A DNA stretch of 64,000 nt, taken from contig LNGK01000003.1 in the NCBI GenBank assembly GCA_001510575.1, forward strand, positions 2,111,741 through 2,175,740, in the 5' to 3' direction. Numbering within the stretch: the stretch's first letter is position 1; every line of letters starts with the position of its first letter. Below the pieces are notes generated by a model. The model ran no database searches. It was given only the letters and a program-made list of their open reading frames with translations, and was not told where the DNA came from. Source of the stretch: Knoxdaviesia capensis. Taxonomy: Eukaryota; Ascomycota; Sordariomycetes; Microascales; Gondwanamycetaceae. A program made the translations under genes and the position numbers. Positions 54,282-64,000 of the stretch are shown here, piece by piece.

Positions 54282-54516
54282 TAGTGAGTTTGACTCGAAG
54301 CATGTTGATTTCCAGATTTCTAACAACCGCTCCTTCGAATCACCGCGATGATGGCATCTGGGGTCGCCGCTGGTTCTTTTTCTTTTCTTCGTTTCAGAAG
54401 AGCGAGCTCCCGATCACTCAGACCTTGAAACCGGGCTCGTTAAAGTGACCCCGAAGAACCTAAAGTTACACAAAAAAGGAAGAAAAAAAAAACACACACA
54501 CACACGTGATGTGCGC

Positions 54517-55551
54517 TCAAATATGGGCGGGCAGCTCCCAGAAGACGGCGTCGGGCCCCAAAAGCCGCCGGCTGCTGGGCGCATCGGCCTCGGCGTCGGC
54601 CTCCAGCCGCTCAAGGTCGCCGTCGTCCTGGTGGTCGAGCACCACGCCGCTGAGGAGCTGCAGGCGGGCGCGCAGCGACGGGGTCGAGTAGCCGCTGGAG
54701 ACGCGCCAGTTCAGGTGCTGCAGGAGGGTTTTGCACTCGGTTTCTGGAGGGGGCGAGGGGTGAGAGGAGGGTTGTGTGTCAGCGTGTCTGTAGGTGTATG
54801 TAAGAGAGAGAGAGAGAGAGAGAAGAAGGGGGAAGGGGGGGAACCATACGGCCGAGCGCCCACATCTCCGTGTACGTCGCTGGGAACTTCGGGATCTTGA
54901 CGCCGTAGTCCCCGAACGAGCCGTCAACGATGGGGTCTTCCGAGACCAGCGGCAGGATGGCGTCGTCGGCCGTGCGGACGTTCTGGCGGTTCAGCTTGCG
55001 GACGATGTCGTTTGTCGATCTGTGAAGGAGGACGAGGATGTGTTTTAGTGTACAGCACGTTGACGACAAAAGAAGAAGAAAAAAAGGGGGGGCGGCGGGG
55101 GAGGGGCTCACCGTGCCAGCTGGCGCCGTTTCCCCGCGGGAAAGGTGGCGGGCAGCGAGAAGGCGGCAAACTGCTGGGCCATGTCCACCATATTGCCGGC
55201 TTCCCAGTCGAGAGCCAGCGGCGCGGCGATGGTGGCCGCCACCGTGGCCGCGGACGCGTGCAGCGGGAGCAACTGCATAGAGAGGTCCCAGGCATCGGCA
55301 GCGGCGGGGGCGGCGGGAGCGGCGGCGGCGGGCGTGGCGGGCGTGGTGGTGGTGGTGATAGTGGTGGCGACGGTGATGATCGGCAGCACGGCGGCCGCGG
55401 CCGCGGCCGGGGCCGGGGCGGGCGGGGCCGCTCGCTTGGACTTGCGGACGGCGGTGCTGAGGCACCGCAGCTTCTTGGGGTCGGTGCGCGTGCCCTGGGC
55501 TTTGGACTTGAGGCGGAGCGAGCGGCGCACGCTTCTGGTCCGGGGGGGCAT
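54517..55551 (-). CDS. Unrecognised protein, three exons
   Basis: I do not recognise the family. Exons 55551-55112, 55019-54850 and 54743-54517 give 278 residues. The introns (92 and 105 bp) have GTGAGC and GTATGG donors, ACACTAAA and GCTGACAC branch-like sites and CAG acceptors. Phases fit at both junctions (ALGQTECKTLL at the second). The N-terminus is basic (RSVRRSLRLKSK) and could direct it to the nucleus. A long Ala/Pro/Thr run follows (residues about 40-85). The second half looks folded: NDIVRKLNRQNVRTADDAIL, PKFPATYTEMWALG, CKTLLQHLNWRV and RARLQLLSGVVL. No membrane segment or signal peptide. It starts 880 bp from the GT32 stop, on the same strand, and ends beside the dead transposon. 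Confidence 0.72.
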
Positions 55552-56431
55552 CGCGGCGGTCGATGGTTTCTGGGGCTTCTTCGTCGTCTTGGTTGGATGG
55601 GCTTCGTCTGAGTGATGTGTGTGTGTGTGTGGGTGTGTGTGTGTGCGTTGAGGGGGAAGTTGTGTGGGACGTGGACAGAAGAGAACGGCTTGGGGTTAAG
55701 ACTTTTTTTTGTTGGTGTTTCTGGATTTGTGTGTGCTTGTGGTCGCTCCTACGAACTTTTCGTATCAGTATCCCCCATGTTTACAAATCTCAGAGGGAAA
55801 AAAACCACGTCTGTGGTGACGGAAACAGCCACCGAGGTGGTGTTAGTCAACACCAGTCAGTTAGTTCGGGACTACAACTCTCTGGACACAGAAGAAAAAC
55901 CGACTGCACAGAAATATGGAGATAGGATACGGCGTTCACGCTCGGGGGGGTTTTTTCTTTTGTTTGGGTATCAACCGTGAGTATTATTAGTGTGCGAGGA
56001 CATGTCTGGATGGCCTCTGGGGTATCTAAGCTGGTGCCGGGTTCTACCGGTCTTTGGTGCTCCCGGGATGAGGGGGAAGGCCGGGACCGAGGGAGAATTG
56101 CCGGGTGGGTGGGTGCTGCACGGGGTGCTGTGCCGAGCGGAGAGCAGGTGCCGGCCGTGAACTCTCGGCTCTTTTGGGGCGGATGGACGTCGGTGGAGGG
56201 GGCCTTTTTTTTGTGGGACACTTCCGCGTGGGTCGCGGCGTTCGCGGCTAAGAGCCGTAAAGCCGTAAAGGGGGCTTCCATAGTCCGGCCCCGTTTTGTT
56301 GAATGCCCTCCTGTTTTCATGTTTCTGCCCCTGAGCGGAGCAGAGAAAACAGGTGCCCACACACATGTAGTACATGGGCTACACAATATACCAAAAACAA
56401 ACAAAAACAACAAAAAAGCGTGAGTGGCCCT
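55552..56431 (-). promoter_or_regulatory. Intergenic region between two minus-strand genes
   Basis: Promoter side of the gene starting at 55551 and 3' side of the GT32 gene. A (GT)n tract lies at about 55617-55645. No gene seen. Confidence 0.5.
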
Positions 56432-57733
56432 TCACGTCGTCGAGTCCAAATCGTCCACCTCGATCATGCCGATATCGAACAGGTGCTTGGCCACCGGGTA
56501 CAGCGCGCGCGCATAGTCGCTCTGCCGCTCCAGCACATAGCGCGGAGTCAGGCCGTTGGTCTTGGCGCCGTGGCGCTCCTTGCGCAGGTCGAAGGCGTGC
56601 AGCAGGTACGAGCACGACCAGTCACGCGCCCACGCCGGACACGGCTGCAGCTCGGCGGCCGGGTCGGACGGGTGCTCGGCCTGGGACACCAGCAGCGCGG
56701 TGACGTCGGCCAGCGCGGCCGGCGAGGAGTTCTGCTGGTTGTGTTTGGGCTTCTGGCGGGACTCGGCGGCGGCGAGGGCCTGGCTCGTGACCTCGTCGGT
56801 GGCGTTGCGCGTGTCGTCCGGGTGCACGCGGAACAGCCGGTTGATGGCGCTGGGCCGCCAGCCACTCGGCGCAAAGGCGTCGCGGTCGAGGATCAGCGCC
56901 TGGCAGGCTTCGCCGGCGGCCAGGCTCTCGGCCACGCGGGTCAGGGCCACGTTGCTGTGGGTGACCCAGCGGCCGTCGTACACGTCGTGCATGCGGCGCA
57001 TCCACAGCGTCAGCATGCGCGAGCCCTTGCGGCCCATGAACGTGCCGCTGTTGAGCTCGCCGCCGGCCTGGCGGCCAGCCACCGCCGCGAAGCCGGCTTG
57101 ACGCAGGGGGCGGATATCGCGCAGCGCGTGCACGTCGGTGTCGATGTACACGCCGCCAAAGTCGTGCACGGCCTTGACGCGGATGAAGTCGGACTGGTGC
57201 TCGACGCCGGTCAGCAGCACGCCGTTGCCGGCGTGGGTGGGCACCACGACGGTGTGCACCATCAGCTCGGGGATGGCGAAGATGGCCTGGGCCCACTTGC
57301 CCGAGAGGCCGGCGCGGGCGCGGGCCACGACGCCGGAGCCGTCCTCGGCGTTGGTGTGCAGGAGGATGGCCTCGGGGCGCCAGAAGAGGTACACGCTGTA
57401 GAACGACAGGAAGTGGCTGAACTGGAAGGGGAAGTCGCCGTTGTCGACGTCGGCCACGATGTACACGTAGTGGGCGATGTTGGGGATCTCGGCGAGCGGC
57501 GACGACGACGACGGCGGCGGGCAGGTGGCGGCGGAGGCGGCGAGCGAGTCGGCCAGCGTGCAGGCGGTGACCAGCGGCTGGCGCCACAGGAACTGTCTGG
57601 TCTCGTAGGGGAGCACCAGGTACACGGTCACGAGGAGGATGAAGGTGGCGAGGAAGAAGATGCGGCGGCGCGAGACGAGGCCCGGGGGAAGCCGGCCGAG
57701 CGGCTTGTACAGGCCCCGGGAGCTGGCGAACAT
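56432..57733 (-). CDS. GT32-type glycosyltransferase, type II membrane protein
   Basis: Likely Golgi sugar transferase of the Och1/capsule-related GT32 superfamily. The start used is the ATG at 57733 (MFASSRGLYKPL). An in-frame ATG at 57859 would put 42 extra residues before the membrane anchor and looks like leader. 433 residues, no intron. A cytoplasmic basic stretch SRRR is followed by one membrane span (about residues 27-45, FFLATFILLVTVYLVL). The catalytic region has IPNIAHYVYI at about 85 and GGVYIDTDVHAL near 195, where DTD is the metal/nucleotide-sugar DXD motif. NSGTFMGRKGSRM follows, with a Cys-containing end (CPAWARDWSCSYLLHAF). The sugar donor and acceptor cannot be told from sequence. 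Confidence 0.88.
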   Translation of the reverse strand: MFASSRGLYKPLGRLPPGLVSRRRIFFLATFILLVTVYLVLPYETRQFLWRQPLVTACTLADSLAASAATCPPPSSSSPLAEIPNIAHYVYIVADVDNGDFPFQFSHFLSFYSVYLFWRPEAILLHTNAEDGSGVVARARAGLSGKWAQAIFAIPELMVHTVVVPTHAGNGVLLTGVEHQSDFIRVKAVHDFGGVYIDTDVHALRDIRPLRQAGFAAVAGRQAGGELNSGTFMGRKGSRMLTLWMRRMHDVYDGRWVTHSNVALTRVAESLAAGEACQALILDRDAFAPSGWRPSAINRLFRVHPDDTRNATDEVTSQALAAAESRQKPKHNQQNSSPAALADVTALLVSQAEHPSDPAAELQPCPAWARDWSCSYLLHAFDLRKERHGAKTNGLTPRYVLERQSDYARALYPVAKHLFDIGMIEVDDLDSTT

Positions 57734-60700
57734 GTTGACAGACGTCCTGGATATGTGGGTTGTGGTGGGTGTGATGGCGGAGTAGAGAGAGAGAAACAAG
57801 GAGACGGGGAAGGCAGCACAGCGTTTGGCGATGTCAACGGAAGCGGAGCACGAGACCACGTATCACCAGAGACTGAAGGCGTGTAGCCGGAGACGAGGAC
57901 GATCTGAGACAAACAAAAACACCGCAATGTGGCTCGCTCGCACAAACAAACGAGGATCTCTAGATCCTGCTCATCAAGTCATCAGAACCGAGGAAAAAAA
58001 CAACAACACCGGAATTACTCGAGTTGATCAGAGGCGTGTAGGATACAGCCCTCCAGAGAGGAGAAGCAGATATGGCGAGAGGCGTGAATAGAAGGATGTC
58101 AACCAGGAAGAATCGCCACCGAAAAGATCGTGAGGAGGGAGTGTCAATATTGGGAAAAGGATCGAGATCCAAGGCCAAGCAATGGATTTTGGTTGGAAGA
58201 AGAGAACGTCCGCAAGAAGCGACATGTGGGGTTGGCTCTCAGATAAATACAATCCAGAATGGATGCATTTAACGGTGCACACGCTCTTTCCAGTTTCCGT
58301 GTGTCACGCTGCCCGTCGCAAGTAAAGCCCGCTTAGCCAGGGTTCTATGTTATTTTATCTTATTTTCTATTTTCTATTTTTTTTTTATTTCCGTGTCTAT
58401 CAATGCTGTCTACGCCACACTTAGCCGGGCCTGTTAAGGTCGACTTCGTTTCCTTGTTTGATGCTTGTTTGACTGAAGATTTTCATTTGGCCAGTGTGTG
58501 TGTGGGTGGGTGTTCCTCCCCTCCCCCAGATCTGATTGATATATGAAGCATTCTATTATATATATATGTCTCCGGCCACCGAGTAATACCGGTTCAGCAG
58601 GAAGGAATGCATGCTGGCTATGGATATCGACGTACATAGTGGCTGAACTGGCATGGATGACGTGAACGGTGAAAGCCACTGATCAGAGCGGCGAGGCATG
58701 ATGATGTTGGCGACGGTGTTTGCATTCTGCTGGTTCTCAGGTGCAATGCCGGCCCGGCCTGGCCAATTCCGCTTCCACCGCTCATATCAACAAGATTCAT
58801 CCACCCAGGCCAGTCTCTCTCGTCTGAGGATACCACCCCCGGAAAAAGAAATGTCCCCAACACACAGGAAGTAAAGCTTGGGGTTGAGGCCCTGTATCTT
58901 GGCCCCTGTCCGTCTCTCTCTCTCTCTCTAGCTGTGCGTAAACCCGACTTCGGATATTATTCTCTGGTTTTCATTGCCGGCCTCCAACTACTGAAACGGG
59001 GACAACACGCCGTTGCTTTCTGTTTCTGCCGTCTCTGGAGCCTCCTTTGCTGACTGTACGGCCTTCTAGTACACCTGCATGTAACGTAGTCCACGTCGTA
59101 CCCAGAAAGAGAGAGTGTTACTCGAATATATTACGCGGGCTTCTTCTTTCGTACTGGAAGCGTCCTGTACGAGCCATTCCGTGTGGATTTTATTTTTCTC
59201 AATACTCTTCCCAGCGAGGATGATCAGCACAGTGAGTGAGCCTTGTTTGGTTCATCCTGCTTCCCCCAATCGTATTCCGTCGTATTGTGGTTGAGACGCA
59301 CGCCGCCCGTGCAGAGGAAAGAAAAGTTGGGGCTGAGCATCAAACGGCCGCGTAAGGGAGTGGTTCCGGTCTTTGGGCAATATTTCTCGTTCCTTTTTTC
59401 TTAGGCTGTCAGTTAGCGGGGGGGCATTTTATCCTTGCATGTGTTCACGTCAGTGTGAAGTGTTCTTTCATTCCTGTTAGAGGTAGTATCGTGCACACAA
59501 ACTACCACATAGGAGGCAGTGCCCCTTACTGCTCCCTCCTATTGTGCGTCCTATCCTGCAGAGGTGCGAGTCGGTTGTATGAAGTGGGTGCTGAGTGCTG
59601 GCCACGACACCCTCAACGCATCACCAAGCAGAACCAGCCGCCTGGTTTCAACGGTTCCGCCCCTCAGCCAACCGCAGGCCTGCACTCCCTCACGCCGTCG
59701 CAAGCCTAGCCCTGTATGGCCTGAAGTCAGTCTCCCGCAAAAGATGCCCACTGACCAACAACATCAGGCGTAACTACAGTAGCCTTCCTTGGGGCCTAGT
59801 CGGACCTCCTTTGACGCCGCCTGGAAAAGCACTTTGGGACTTTTAGCAAGTTTTGTGTGACGCTTACGCGGGTATATCTTTATGCGTGAGCGTGTGTGCC
59901 CTACGCACAATCCTCAATCGAGTAAACTTCACGGGAAAGGGGGGGGGCCAAGTATTCTTGCCTCCCGTGCCGTCGCGTGCTTCTTTAACCCGTTTTGAGA
60001 GCAAAAGGACCTGCCTCCATCCCCAGGTTGAACGTGATGAACTGACGATTTAATGGTCTCCGGGACCCTTCAGGTTCGATTCCGTTACAGGGGTGGTGTT
60101 GCCCAGGGGCGGCCGATTCGTATACTGAGAGTGTTAATACGGTAGGTAGCAGGAAAAAAAACCCCCAAAAACACGCACGATCCGTGGTGGGAACTGGGAA
60201 CTGTGCCCGGCACTGTTCATTTCTTGAGGACCCAACCGAGAACAATTCGAGGATAAAAGGCAGCCATCGTCTCACTTCACTTTTCTCATTCGCTGCTTTC
60301 CCGAAATAGGAAAAGGGGAGGAGATTACCACGCACAAACAAACATGGCAGACCAAACCGGGCGCCCGGCGATCTTCGTGGATAATCCGCGTGCGAGAAAA
60401 CGAAAACCAAAAAATAAACAGTAAAATAATAAGAAACAGGGCGTTGAGGGGCTTGACTGTCCCCCAGCCGCGTTCTGGTGGGCGGTGGACACACAGACCA
60501 TAACGGCTGAGTCTATCAACTCCTATACCCAATACAGCCGGCAACATAGGGCAAGCGAGGTGAAATATCCCCGATGCACATTGTTTAGGTTCGTTGGGCC
60601 GGCGGGAGGGAGCATTGCAAGTGAAATCAGGGATCAATCAACCTCCAAGGAAGTCAATAATGTGGGAAATGATGGGACGGCACGGACCCCAACGAGGTGA

Positions 60701-61824
60701 TGCCCCCCACAACGTGAAGAAAACAAGAACACATTCCAACATATGTGCACTATAAGGCTTGACATGTTGGCACGTCTTCGCTGCGCATTTCTGGTAGGAC
60801 TGGTAGGCACATTTCCATCCAGGTGGTGAGGTTTCCTCGGCCCCCATTTGGCATTTCTCATGTGGACGGGGCGACACGTAAGTGCTCGATATAAACGGGA
60901 GATAAGAGTCCTCCACGTGCGCGCATCTCGAACAGATCCAGGGCGAGAGAGACGAAAGACACGCATACACACACACCAGCATGGGTGGATCCCGTCGGAT
61001 CCCGGGGGCTAGGGCCATTTGAACCCGCACCGGCAGATATTGCTGGTCGGGTTCTCCGACTTTCCGCTCCTGGGCGAGTCGTCCATGATACAAGGGTCTA
61101 ACCCGAACATCTTCCACAGTTCGTTAGGGTTGGACGGCTTGGCTGCGTGACACCTGCCAGCGTCTGCCAGCGCTGTTGAAGCGCGCTACGACGCGCAGCG
61201 AACGCGCCTCCAGGGCTCCCCTTTCTGCGCAAAAAGGGTGTTTGAAAACGCGTAAAGTGGTTTTTCCTCTCGTGCTAGCGAAGCCTGGGGCTGAAACGAA
61301 AAGACGAAGCGAGACTTACCAGCCTTGAATTAAAAATTCGCTTCACAAGGAGAGGATCACACGCAAATTTGGCCTTCAAGCCCACCAGAGAACAGGACAC
61401 ACGTGACATATCTCTCCAGCAGTCTCGCTCTTTTTTTTGTCGCGTCACAATTGTGCAAACACCGTCTCTGCGTTTTCTGGCATTGCAATTGCGGTGAAGT
61501 CGACAAGCAAGATTTTCGTGATTCTTTCTCTTTTCTGGCTGCCAAACCGGTCTCCATTGAGCTTCAGTTGGTCTTGTTCTCAACGGTACGAGCTCTCTGT
61601 TCCACCTCACATCTCCTGAGGCGACTCGGTCCGGTTTCACTCTCCCTCGGCCGTCCTGTGCTCTTCGCTGACAAGGACACCACCGCTCTTCTCGATCATC
61701 AGGATCCCGCACGAGCCGCAGAAACGAACCCGATTTCCAAACTGGTCTGCTGTGCCACACAACTCCCAACCAGCGTTACCACAAAGTCCAAATAGACACA
61801 CACACACACACCACACACACAACC
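57734..61824. promoter_or_regulatory. 4.1-kb divergent intergenic region, GT32 / UNG1
   Basis: No gene supported. It has an in-frame upstream extension of the GT32 gene (to 57859), an AT run at about 58556-58567, a tRNA B-box-like word at 60073-60083 without a foldable tRNA, a TTAGGGTTGG word at 61124, and a (CA)n run at about 61795-61820 just before the UNG1 start. Confidence 0.5.
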
Positions 61825-63076
61825 ATGAGCTCCCTGAAGCGCAAAGCCACCACCGCGCTCGGCGCTGCCGCGGGCAACGCCGACAAGAAGCCCAAGCAGG
61901 ACGGCAGCATCATGTCGTTCTTCGGCGCGCCCAAGGCCTCCGCCGCCACGCTCGCCGGGGCCCCCAAGACCGGAGGCACCGGCGCTGCCGCACCCACTGC
62001 TGCTGCTGCTGCTGCTGTTGCAGACGCCCCGGCTGTCAAGTTCGACAAGAAGAAGTGGGTGGCCGGCCTGACGCCCGAACAGCGCGAGCTGCTCAAGCTC
62101 GAGATCGAGACGCTGCACGAGAGCTGGCTCGCCCTCCTCAAAGACGACGTCACGTGCAAGGAGTTCCTCGAGCTCAAGCGGTTCCTGAACCGCGAGGCGG
62201 CCGCCGGCAAGAAGGTGTTCCCGCCGAGAGAGGACATTTACTCGTGGTGAGTGCCGGATTTGGCTTCCTTTTTTTTCTCTTTTCGTTGCCTCCGTGGCAC
62301 AGACGTATGCACCTGTAGTCCCAGCCTATTAACAGACACCGTGATCCGTCTCTAGGTCCCGATACACCCCGTTCAACTCCGTCAAGGTGGTCATCGTCGG
62401 CCAGGACCCCTACCACAACGTGAACCAGGCGCACGGGCTGGCCTTCAGCGTGCGCCCGCCGACGCCGGCCCCGCCGTCGCTGCGCAACATGTACATCTGC
62501 CTGCGCAACGACTACGCCGGCTTCCGCGAGCCGCCGAACCGCGCCGGCCTGCTGACGCCGTGGGCCCAGCGCGGCGTGCTGCTCCTCAACACGTGCCTGA
62601 CCGTGCGCGCCCACGAGGCCAACTCGCACGCCAACCGCGGCTGGGAGCGCTTCACCCAGCGCGTCATCGACCTCGTCGCCGCCCGCCGCACCCGCGGCGT
62701 CGTGTTCATGGCCTGGGGCACCCCCGCCGGCAAGCGCGTCGTCAAGGTCGACGCCAAGCGCCACCTCGTGCTGCGCGCCGTGCACCCGTCGCCGCTGTCC
62801 GCCGCCAAGGGCTTCTTCACGTGTGCGCACTTCCGCCTCGCGAACCAGTGGTTGGCCGGCCGCTATGGCGAGGACGCCCAGGTGGATTGGAACCTGGACC
62901 CTGCGGCTCCGCCGCTGTTCCCGCCTGCTGCGCCCGCAGTTGCGGAGAAGACGGAGGAAGATGAAGAGGAGATTGCTAAAGAGGACAGGAAGAAGACTGA
63001 CGAAGCCAAGAAGGAGGATGACGAGGAGGCGGGGAAGAGTGACGAGAAGGACGACGAAACTGAGGATGAGAATTAG
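61825..63076 (+). CDS. UNG1: Uracil-DNA glycosylase Ung1
   Basis: Removes uracil from DNA as the first step of base-excision repair, in nucleus and mitochondria. Exons 61825-62246 and 62356-63076 are joined over a 109-bp intron (GTGAGT, TATTAACA, CTAG), giving 380 residues. The junction codon makes the W of YSWSRYTPFNSVKVV. Family motifs: VGQDPYH at about 155-161 with the catalytic Asp, GLLTPWAQRGVLLLN, and HPSPLS at 284-289. The N-terminus has a nuclear-type basic stretch and DGSIMSFF at about 26-33. That resembles the PCNA-binding box of Ung2 proteins, with Asp where Gln is usual. An Ala/Thr linker follows. Odd: the last 60 or so residues are a highly charged Glu/Asp/Lys tail after the glycosylase fold. 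Confidence 0.95.
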
Positions 63077-63574
63077 TTCAAGAAACACTGCACCGGTATC
63101 TGTGGGCTGTTGGTCAGGTGGGAGTTCCATTTCTTCTCTGTTCGGGTACTGGCGTTTGCGTTTGCTCGGCTTGTGCTGTTTTATTCCTGTTGGTTTGTTT
63201 TTGGTCTTTCCCCCTACCAATCCGGGAAATTTGGGCTGTCATGTCTCTCGGAATATACACGATTGCTGTAAGAACACTCACACACTTGCACGAGACGACC
63301 GTACTTCAAAATAGCCAGTCTGCATAGAGTATGCACTGGCATTCCTTCTCAGAGGCGATTAATGACAATGCCAAACCTACGAACATGTCACACACGAGGC
63401 ACGATGCAATGGAGAGAGCCGTGTTAGAAAGAAACACCAAAAAAAAGAGAATGTATTCGGTGTGAAGTATCCTCCAAAAAGTCCCCCTCCCTTGCCTCCA
63501 AAAAACCAAAAAACCAAAAAAATCCAGAACAAAGTCTAGGATATAAAAAACCCACCAGAAGAGAGCAATGGGGA
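63077..63574. other. Convergent 3' intergenic region
   Basis: Between UNG1 and the gene at the right edge. AT-rich with short A runs; nothing else seen. Confidence 0.6.
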
Positions 63575-64000
63575 TCAGTCATCGCTCTCTCCTGGCGGGG
63601 TCCCAGTCGGGGCTCCATCCCCAGCTCCCTCCTCCTCTATCCCGGTCGCGGCCTGGAGCTCGGCCCGCCTGCCCTGAATCCACGTGCCCACGTCGGCCCA
63701 ATTCTCGACCTTCTTAGATACGTGAATTGTGTCGGCGCCGCTGGTGCTTCTGGCAACAAACACCCGCGCACCCCCCCATGGCGACCGGAACTCGCCGTAG
63801 GGATCGGGGGCACCCCCTGACGCGGCTTCATTGGCAGCCGCCCGCACCTGTTCGTCAGTGACGACGCCAAGGTTGTCCGAGAGGGGCTGCCAACCCCAAT
63901 CGAAGGAATCCTTGACCTTGGAAAACGGACGACCGTGAAGCCCACGCCAGACCGGCTCCCACACACCCTTGCTGATGATTACCACCGTCTCGGGCCGATA
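63575..64000 (-). CDS. Unknown protein, 5' partial at window edge
   Basis: An open frame enters from the right edge without an ATG (reading YRPETVVIISKGVWEPV) and stops at 63575, giving about 141 visible residues. The visible part has SFDWGWQPLSDNLGVVTDEQ, YGEFRSPWGGARVFVARS and DTIHVSKKVENWADVGTWI, a pattern that looks folded, and then a Gly/Glu/Pro-rich end. No family recognised. Codon use is like the neighbouring genes. It could also be a terminal exon, since the start and any intron lie outside. Confidence 0.6.
   Translation of the reverse strand, partial: YRPETVVIISKGVWEPVWRGLHGRPFSKVKDSFDWGWQPLSDNLGVVTDEQVRAAANEAASGGAPDPYGEFRSPWGGARVFVARSTSGADTIHVSKKVENWADVGTWIQGRRAELQAATGIEEEGAGDGAPTGTPPGESDD

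Noticed and set aside
57734..57859. Upstream in-frame ATG of the GT32 gene
   Set aside because: It would place 42 polar/hydrophobic residues before the usual short cytoplasmic tail and membrane anchor; the second ATG fits the type II layout better.
56303..57886. 527-codon open frame on the plus strand
   Set aside because: Antisense to the GT32 gene, low complexity, no domain; the opposite strand has clear GT32 motifs.
60020..60100. Possible second tRNA: B-box-like GGTTCGATTCC at 60073 and a 7-bp CCATCCC/GGGGTGG pairing
   Set aside because: The T stem does not pair, the D loop lacks the GG pair and the anticodon arm is poor. No functional tRNA can be drawn.

Overview
The window is nuclear DNA of a filamentous ascomycete (Pezizomycotina). 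The evidence is short introns (59 to about 110 bp in most genes) with GTRNGT donors and CTAAC/CTGAC branch points, fungal-specific families (Mdm12, Gup1, GH76/Dfg5, Ppc89-like), TTAGGG-type repeat words, a tRNA-Ile(AAU) with an intron, and a transposon copy mutated in the way repeat-induced point mutation (RIP) does. Coding DNA is GC-rich at third positions. The Mdm12 N-terminus looks like those of Eurotiomycetes, but the class cannot be fixed from this window.

Layout. 1-20.6 kb is dense housekeeping DNA: a 5'-partial Fab1 PI3P 5-kinase, an intronless P-loop NTPase with a possible nuclease domain (the odd one out), MDM12, VPS28, NOC2 and a Cep57/Ppc89-type spindle-pole protein. 23.7-30.5 kb holds a secreted GH76 protein (Dfg5/Dcw1 type), the MBOAT protein Gup1 and a FAR-17a/AIG1-like membrane protein. 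30.5-43.1 kb is almost gene-free: one tRNA, microsatellites, a recurring TACAGTACTGTA palindrome, a 4-N assembly gap in poly-C, and a long pyrimidine-rich leader. 43.1-51.5 kb has a large disordered protein of unknown function, an F-box protein (FBXO9/Hrt3/Pof7 type) and the mitochondrial carrier Mtm1. 52.3-54.3 kb is a complete but dead Fot1/pogo-type transposon, AT-rich and full of stops. 54.5-64 kb holds an unrecognised nuclear-looking protein, a GT32 glycosyltransferase, a 4 kb spacer, uracil-DNA glycosylase and a 5'-partial unknown gene at the right edge.

The genes do not form a biosynthetic cluster. Several share membrane or organelle themes: Fab1 and Vps28 act on endosomes, Mdm12 at ER-mitochondria contacts, Mtm1 in the inner mitochondrial membrane, and Gup1, GH76 and GT32 in the GPI-anchor, cell-wall and glycan pathways. 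Noc2 serves ribosome assembly and Ung1 base-excision repair. The most unusual items are the NTPase/nuclease-like gene, the transposon whose catalytic aspartate codons appear mutated by RIP, the gene-poor tract with its palindrome family, and small regulatory details (a stop-start overlapping uORF at MTM1, a retainable in-frame intron in GUP1).
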